Assembly: GCF_001887355.1 (NCBI RefSeq)
Contig: NZ_MPIN01000009.1
Span: forward strand, 62,001-126,000
Source of the DNA: Cystobacter ferrugineus
GTDB taxonomy: Bacteria > Myxococcota > Myxococcia > Myxococcales > Myxococcaceae
Direction: 5' to 3'
Length of the DNA: 64,000 nt
The notes beneath the pieces were generated by a model. It saw only the letters and a list, made by a program, of their open reading frames with translations. It had not been told where the DNA came from and made no database searches. The position numbers were made by a program, and so were the translations under genes. This document shows positions 58,937 to 64,000 of the stretch, in pieces. Positions within the stretch are counted from its first letter, which is position 1, and every line of letters begins with the position of its first letter.

Positions 58937-59608
58937 ATGGGCGCTTCACCCAACAACAAGGTCGGACTCAACGCGATGCTGACGCCGGACAACTGCGTGC
59001 TGATCCTCATCGATCACCAGCCGTTCCAGATCAGTGGCGTGCAGAACATCGATCCCGCGCTGATGATCAACAACGTGGTCGGGCTGGCGAAGACCGCCAA
59101 GGCGTTCAACGTCCCCACCCTGCTGACCACCGTGGTCGAGGAGCGCGGAGGCTATCTGATCAAGCAGTTGCAGGATGTCTTCCCCGAGCAGAAGCCCCTC
59201 AACCGCACCACCATCAACACCTGGGAGGATCCGCGCGCCCTCGAGTGGGTGAAGAAGACCGGCCGCAAGAAGATCGTGATGGCGGCCCTCTGGACGGAGA
59301 TCTGCCTGGCGTTCCCCGTCATCCACGCCCTGGGTGACGGCTACGAGGTCTACATCGTGACGGATGCCTCGGGCGGCGTCAGCGTCGAGGCCCACACCGT
59401 GGCCATCCAGCGCATGGTCCAGGCGGGCGCGGTCCCCCTCACCTGGGGGGTCTTCATGGCCGAGCTCCAGCGGGATTGGGCACGCGAGGAGACCGTCCCG
59501 AAGGTCTCGCAGATCATGCTCGAGCACATGGGCGCGGTGGGAACCAACTTCGCGTGGGAGCTCCAGTTGCTGGGCAGCCACGACAAGACGCTCCCTCCTG
59601 GCGTGTGA
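58937..59608 (+). CDS. Isochorismatase-family hydrolase (YcaC-like), second copy
   Basis: 223 aa. Catalytic Asp in 'LILIDHQPFQI', Lys in 'KKTGRKKIVMAAL', Cys in 'LWTEICLAFP'; 'TINTWEDPRALEWV' and 'VSVEAHTVAIQRM' as in the copy at 43941. Small-molecule cysteine hydrolase. Ribosome site GGGAGCAC upstream. Confidence 0.9.
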   Translation: MGASPNNKVGLNAMLTPDNCVLILIDHQPFQISGVQNIDPALMINNVVGLAKTAKAFNVPTLLTTVVEERGGYLIKQLQDVFPEQKPLNRTTINTWEDPRALEWVKKTGRKKIVMAALWTEICLAFPVIHALGDGYEVYIVTDASGGVSVEAHTVAIQRMVQAGAVPLTWGVFMAELQRDWAREETVPKVSQIMLEHMGAVGTNFAWELQLLGSHDKTLPPGV

Positions 59609-59674
59609 TCGTCCCCGCGGGGGGCACGGCGTGCGCCCGATTCGCGCACGCCGCCGGGAGCCACGCGAGCCGCC

Positions 59675-60973
59675 TTACGGGTGCGTCTGGATGGAGATGT
59701 GCGAACTGCACGTGTGATTGCCGTCGAACACGTCTTGGAAGTCGATCGGGTTGCCGTCCGGATCCTTCGGATACCCCGGACCGGATGCGGGCGCGCCCGA
59801 GTCGTACGAGATGGTGTCACCCGGGATCGCCGGCCCTGGGGCCGCGCTCAGGGTCAGGTTGCTGGCGCAATAAGGGGGGGCACCCGCCGGGAACGCCACC
59901 TGCAACTGAAGGGGAGCATTCGAGGGGAGATTGTATTGCGCGATGTACGTCGCGCTGGAGCGCACGGTCCCGCTGCTCGTCCACACCGCGCCGCCCGAGG
60001 ACGTCTGCGAGAGGCTCACGGTGAGCCCGGGCTCGGGGTTCGTGTTCAGCGGGTTGTAGCAAGAAATAGGGATGTTGACGAACTGGATGATGGAGCAGGA
60101 CGGATTGACCTTCTCGATGTCGGTATTCCAGGAGCCCAGGCCATCCAGGGGATCGATGGTGCCGCCCTGGCGTACGCCCGTGATCCGGAACGTCGTGGCC
60201 GTGGAGGAGAACTGGGGGCTCGCGCTCTGCTCGATCCATAGACCCGTGGACGGGTTGAACCGCCACATCACGGTCCGGCAGGACCCGTCGAGCACGCAGG
60301 CGGGCATGGTGCCGCCGAGGGCGGCGGGCACGGGCAGGCGCACGTTCATCGAGGCCCCGGCGGCCAGCACGAGCGTGTTGCCCTGGCTGTCCACGGCCGA
60401 CAGCGTCACCGCGCCCACGGTCTCGAGCGCCACCGTCTGGCCGAGCGCGTTGCGCGCGGTGAAGTCACCAGGCATGGTGTCCGGGCCGTGCGGCACGATG
60501 GAGAACATCACGCTGCCCGCGGGCAGACTGCCCGTCGCGGTGCGCAGGGTATTGGCGAGTACATCCACGCGGATCCCGGAGGGCAGGTCCTGGATGACGT
60601 TATTGACCGTGGGTCTGATCAGTTGCGTGTAGGCCTTGCGGAGCACGTACACCTGGCTGAGCTGGCTCGACATCTGGAGCTTGTTCACCGGGCCGTAGCC
60701 GTCCTTGCGGATGTCGAGCACGTAACCCGTTGGCGACTCCGTCACCGAGAGGGAGTACGCCCCCGTGCTGTTGGTGAAGCGGCTGATGCCATTCACCGTC
60801 ACGCGGGCATTGACGATGGGCTGGTTGTTGGCATCCAGGACCCTGCCCGAGAAGACCGCCGACAGCGCGGCGGAGCCGGCCTGGAGTTCCTCGGCGGAAG
60901 ATGGGGCGGTGCCCTCGCCACAGGCGAGGCCGAACAGGACAGGGAACAGCAGGAGCGCAGAGCGTCTCATCAT
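59675..60973 (-). CDS. Lipoprotein with carboxypeptidase-regulatory/beta-sandwich domains
   Basis: 432 aa from ATG 60973 (60970 possible). Lipobox 'FGLAC'. One carboxypeptidase-regulatory-like domain ('GRVLDANNQPIVNARVTVNG', residues ~42-115) and a long Thr/Ser-rich region with beta-strands and several Cys ('PACVLDGSCRTVMW'). The pattern 'PSTGLWIEQ' is shared with cartilage intermediate layer protein-like domains of bacterial surface proteins. Role unknown, probably surface or adhesion. Confidence 0.72.
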   Translation of the reverse strand: MMRRSALLLFPVLFGLACGEGTAPSSAEELQAGSAALSAVFSGRVLDANNQPIVNARVTVNGISRFTNSTGAYSLSVTESPTGYVLDIRKDGYGPVNKLQMSSQLSQVYVLRKAYTQLIRPTVNNVIQDLPSGIRVDVLANTLRTATGSLPAGSVMFSIVPHGPDTMPGDFTARNALGQTVALETVGAVTLSAVDSQGNTLVLAAGASMNVRLPVPAALGGTMPACVLDGSCRTVMWRFNPSTGLWIEQSASPQFSSTATTFRITGVRQGGTIDPLDGLGSWNTDIEKVNPSCSIIQFVNIPISCYNPLNTNPEPGLTVSLSQTSSGGAVWTSSGTVRSSATYIAQYNLPSNAPLQLQVAFPAGAPPYCASNLTLSAAPGPAIPGDTISYDSGAPASGPGYPKDPDGNPIDFQDVFDGNHTCSSHISIQTHP

Positions 60974-61145
60974 CGGGTTCTCCGGGGGTGGACGCGACGG
61001 AAGTTGCACGGTGCGTACCAGCACGAGCGGAGCCGTCCTCGCTGCCATCTCCGAGGGCGAGGCCACACCGCGTCTCCCCATGTTGTCGACGACGAAGCAA
61101 CAAGGAGGGCACGTGGGTGTGGCCTGCGGAGCTATGGAGGATGGC

Positions 61146-61649
61146 TCAGCGGACGAACACGGGCGCGAACAGCTCGACGGAGTACGGCACCGCCACCTCG
61201 CCGCTGGCGCGGACGCGCACGAGGAACGAGCCTCCGTACTCGGCGCGAAGCAGGTACGCCTCGCCCGGCTGCCGCTGGGCGATGTCGCCGGGTGCACCCA
61301 AGGGGATCGGGTTTCCCTGGGAGTCGAGGAGCTCCACCTCCAAGGGTCCCAGCGAAGCGTCCCAGCGCACCCGCGCACCGGACGGGTTGCAGCAGTCCGC
61401 GTGGGCGTGAATCCAGTCCCCGTCCCCGGGGCACGCCACCTGCCCCTCGAGTCTCGCGGGCCCATGGTTGAAGACATGGGAGATGGGAGCGGCGGCCAGC
61501 CCTTGTTCCAGCGTGTCGTCATCCTCCCGCGCATCATCGACACAAGCGGGCGTGTTCCCACTCAGGGGCTCGTACACCTCCCCGGTTGAACGACAGGCCC
61601 CCGTCCCTCCCAATGAGGCCAACACCAACACGAGACATGGCAACCGCAT
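61146..61649 (-). CDS. Small lipoprotein
   Basis: 167 aa from ATG 61649 (GGAGG five bases upstream). Lipobox 'GTGAC'. Mature region: a Cys pair 'VACPGDGDWIHAHADCCNPS' and a PPC-like beta-sandwich ('LEVELLDSQGNPIPLG', 'YLLRAEYGGSFLVRVRASG'), resembling a single pre-peptidase C-terminal domain. Neighbour of another lipoprotein; function unknown. Confidence 0.7.
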   Translation of the reverse strand: MRLPCLVLVLASLGGTGACRSTGEVYEPLSGNTPACVDDAREDDDTLEQGLAAAPISHVFNHGPARLEGQVACPGDGDWIHAHADCCNPSGARVRWDASLGPLEVELLDSQGNPIPLGAPGDIAQRQPGEAYLLRAEYGGSFLVRVRASGEVAVPYSVELFAPVFVR

Positions 61650-61770
61650 GGGCACCTCCGTGACGCATCAAGTCATCTGGGATTAATCAGAGCGTCCCGA
61701 TTTCCAAGAAACAGGGAAGAAGACTATACCGGCGCCCGCTGTCCTTGCCCCCTGGAAAGGTCGCGAGCAC

Positions 61771-64000
61771 ATGAGAGTCCGTTGGAGAGGAAGCGCCCTG
61801 CTGGCGCTGTTGATGATGGGTCCGTCCGCGTTCGCCGGCACGGCAACTGTCTATTATTACACCCCCTACAAGGCGTGGAGCGCGCCCTATATCCACCACA
61901 ATGCGAGCGGAAGCTGGACGACCTCGCCGGGCGAGTCCCTGAGTCCGGCTTGCACGAACTGGGTGATGAAGGTGCTCACCACCGGAACGGCGAGCACCTT
62001 CCAGGCCGTCTTCACCGATGGGCAGAACCGCTGGGACAACCCGAACAACCAGTCCGGTGCCAATTACAACCTCCCGACCAGCGGCACCCACCAGGTCAAG
62101 AATGGCCAGCTCCTGGCCAACGCGGGCTCGCCCTGCACCACCTCCACCAACAACCAGGCCGAGGTGTATTACTTCACCGGCACGCGCGGCTGGAGCACCG
62201 TCAACATCCACTACGCGCCAACCGGTGGTACCTGGACCCCCGCGCCCGGCGTGGCGATGAACGAGACGGCCTGTACCAACTGGGTGAAGAAGACCGTCGC
62301 CCTGGGCGCCGCCACGGGCATGAAGGCGGCGTTCAACAACGGCACCACCTGGGACAACAACGGCGGCTCGGACTACTCCCTGGGCACGGGGCGGATCACC
62401 GTCAGGGATGGCGTGGTCACCGCCAACGCCGCCTCCCCGTGCGTGACGCTCCCCCCCGACACGAGCGCTCCGTCCATTCCCTCGGGGCTCACCGCCTCGG
62501 CCTCCGGCACTCAAATCACGCTGTCGTGGAACGCCTCGACCGATGATCGCGCCGTGACGGGCTACGAGCTGGTGCGCACCGGCGGCACCCAGGGCACGAA
62601 GACCTGGACCACCTCCTCCACGAGCTACAGCGACACCGGCCTGAGCGCCCGCACGGCCTACCTCTACACGGTCAAGGCCTTCGACGCCGCGGGCAACAAG
62701 TCCGCCGCGAGCATCTCGGCCTCGGCCACCACGGGGGATGCCCCGCCTCCCGCCCCCCCGGGACAGCCGCTGGGTGGAGACATCCGCGAGGACTCCATCT
62801 ACTTCGTGCTCACCGCGCGCTTCTACGACGGCGACTCCTCGAACAACCGTGGCGGCAGCATGCACACGCAGTCGGGCAATGCCGCCAACAACGATCCGAT
62901 GTTCCGCGGCGACTTCAAGGGCCTCATCCAGAAGCTCGACTACATCAAGGCCCTGGGCTTCTCCGCCGTGTGGATCACCCCGGTGGTGCTCAACCGCTCC
63001 GACTACGACTACCACGGCTACCACGGCTGGGACTTCTACCGGGTCGACCCCCGCCTGGAGTCCTCTGGCGCGAGCTACCAGGATCTCATCAACGCCGCCC
63101 ATGCCAAGGGCATCAAGATCATCCAGGACGTGGTCTACAACCACTCCAGCCGCTGGGGAGCCAAGGGGCTGTTCTCGCCCAAGGTCTACGGCGTGCGCGA
63201 CAGCCAGTGGAGCTGGTACTACGACGCTCCCGTGTCTGGCTTCACCTATGACGGTCTGACCGTGGAGCCCACCTCCGGCAAGTCCTATTACAATGGAGAT
63301 CTGTGGTCGACGGCCGAGCCCGCGGGCAACACCTGCCGCAACTGGGGCGTTCCCACGGGCGGCTACAGCAAGGAGGGCTATCGCCTCTACAACTGCCAGT
63401 GGCCCAACCCCACCTCCGGCATGTTCCCGGCGCAGTACTACCACCAGTGCTGGATTGGCAACTGGGAGGGCGAGGACTCGCGTAGCTGCTGGATCCACGA
63501 GGACCTGGCGGACTTCAACACGGAGAGCACGCCCGTGCAGAACTTCCTCATCGACGTGTACAACAAGTACATCGACATGGGCGTGGATGGCTTCCGCATC
63601 GACACCGCGGTCCACATCCCCCGCGTCACCTGGAACCGGCGCCTGCTGCCAGCCGCCCAGCAGCACGCCCAGGCGAAGTTCGGCGCCAAGGGCAAGGACT
63701 TCTTCATGTTCGGCGAGGTCGGCTCGTTCGTGAATGACAAGTGGAACCGCGGCTCGCCCAACCACTCCGCGCAGTTCTTCACCTGGAAGGAGCGCCGGAC
63801 CTACAGCGCCGATGACACCACGGCCGCGCTCGAGCAGTACAACTACGAGCAGGCCCAGGGCACCTCCGCGCAGCCCACCTCCACCAATGCCTTCCTCCAG
63901 GGCAATGTCTACCACACGCCGGATCACAGCCAGTTCTCCGGCATGAGCGTGATCGACATGCGCATGCACATGAACTTCGGCGAGGCCAGCAACGCCTTCT
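61771..64000 (+). CDS. Exported alpha-amylase (GH13) with CBM25 modules, partial
   Basis: Open to the window end (743+ codons). Signal peptide 'SALLALLMMGPSAFAG'; two CBM25 starch-binding modules (~25-110, 'YYYTPYKAWSAPYIHH'; ~130-225, 'TGTRGWSTVNIHYAP'); an FN3 domain (~232-320); GH13 catalytic domain from ~335 with 'FSAVWITPVVLN', 'IIQDVVYNHSS', nucleophile Asp in 'GVDGFRIDTAVH', and acid Glu in 'FFMFGEVG'. Secreted enzyme that binds and hydrolyses starch or glycogen. The rest lies beyond the window. Confidence 0.92.
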   Translation, partial: MRVRWRGSALLALLMMGPSAFAGTATVYYYTPYKAWSAPYIHHNASGSWTTSPGESLSPACTNWVMKVLTTGTASTFQAVFTDGQNRWDNPNNQSGANYNLPTSGTHQVKNGQLLANAGSPCTTSTNNQAEVYYFTGTRGWSTVNIHYAPTGGTWTPAPGVAMNETACTNWVKKTVALGAATGMKAAFNNGTTWDNNGGSDYSLGTGRITVRDGVVTANAASPCVTLPPDTSAPSIPSGLTASASGTQITLSWNASTDDRAVTGYELVRTGGTQGTKTWTTSSTSYSDTGLSARTAYLYTVKAFDAAGNKSAASISASATTGDAPPPAPPGQPLGGDIREDSIYFVLTARFYDGDSSNNRGGSMHTQSGNAANNDPMFRGDFKGLIQKLDYIKALGFSAVWITPVVLNRSDYDYHGYHGWDFYRVDPRLESSGASYQDLINAAHAKGIKIIQDVVYNHSSRWGAKGLFSPKVYGVRDSQWSWYYDAPVSGFTYDGLTVEPTSGKSYYNGDLWSTAEPAGNTCRNWGVPTGGYSKEGYRLYNCQWPNPTSGMFPAQYYHQCWIGNWEGEDSRSCWIHEDLADFNTESTPVQNFLIDVYNKYIDMGVDGFRIDTAVHIPRVTWNRRLLPAAQQHAQAKFGAKGKDFFMFGEVGSFVNDKWNRGSPNHSAQFFTWKERRTYSADDTTAALEQYNYEQAQGTSAQPTSTNAFLQGNVYHTPDHSQFSGMSVIDMRMHMNFGEASNAF

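Noticed and set aside
61687-63969. 760-codon minus-strand frame over the amylase
   Set aside because: Antisense to the amylase gene; Val/Gly/His-rich with no motifs.

Overview
High G+C throughout, GTG starts, 4-base ATGA/GTGA gene overlaps, and a gene set of eukaryote-like Ser/Thr kinases, FHA and sigma-54 activators, TPR-CHAT proteins, many lipoproteins and a Myxococcales-type sigma factor point to a myxobacterium, most likely suborder Cystobacterineae. Genus is inference. No rRNA, tRNA or CRISPR array was seen.

Layout. 0-5 kb: Rnk-like elongation-factor partner with two small genes, an aldo/keto reductase, two 3' gene remnants, an ABM-domain protein and a Tat-exported cytokinin-dehydrogenase-family oxidase. 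4.5-14.1 kb: a nine-gene minus-strand run (sugar epimerase, flavin oxidoreductase, GT2, membrane protein, FMN-binding protein, lipoprotein, porin-like barrel, copper-less cupredoxin-like lipoprotein, GT39-like protein) facing a divergent ApbE flavin transferase across a Fur-like palindrome. This looks like a periplasmic flavin-based redox locus. 14-26 kb: imuA-imuB with a LexA-like box, VWA lipoprotein, Lon, cell-wall amidase, a papain-fold toxin with its probable immunity gene, a second aldo/keto reductase, and an HtrA-like protease overlapping an FHA membrane protein. 26-34 kb: a signalling run (TPR protein, kinase, TPR/coiled-coil membrane protein, FHA-GAF-sigma54 activator, two lipoproteins). 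34-40.2 kb: arginine operon argC-argJB(fusion)-argR-argH-argF, with an ARG-box-like palindrome in front and a strong terminator behind.

40.2-47 kb is accessory DNA: VOC protein, GIY-YIG-like lipoprotein toxin with Imm26, a eukaryote-like sphingolipid delta-4 desaturase, an isochorismatase-family hydrolase with a LysR regulator, remnants of a REP transposase, a cytochrome c peroxidase and an IS element. Two 72-bp repeats resembling a tRNA/tmRNA acceptor and T-arm flank it. 46.8-57.8 kb: truncated EGF/PPC lipoprotein, ADYC protein, secreted TPR-CHAT protease, and a zinc-finger/kinase/STAND-like ATPase/FGE protein divergent from a sigma factor; two of these genes share a 51-bp upstream element. 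This is the best candidate for an undescribed signalling or defence system. 57.9-64 kb: AraC regulator with a second isochorismatase paralogue, two lipoproteins, and the 5' part of a CBM25 alpha-amylase running off the window.
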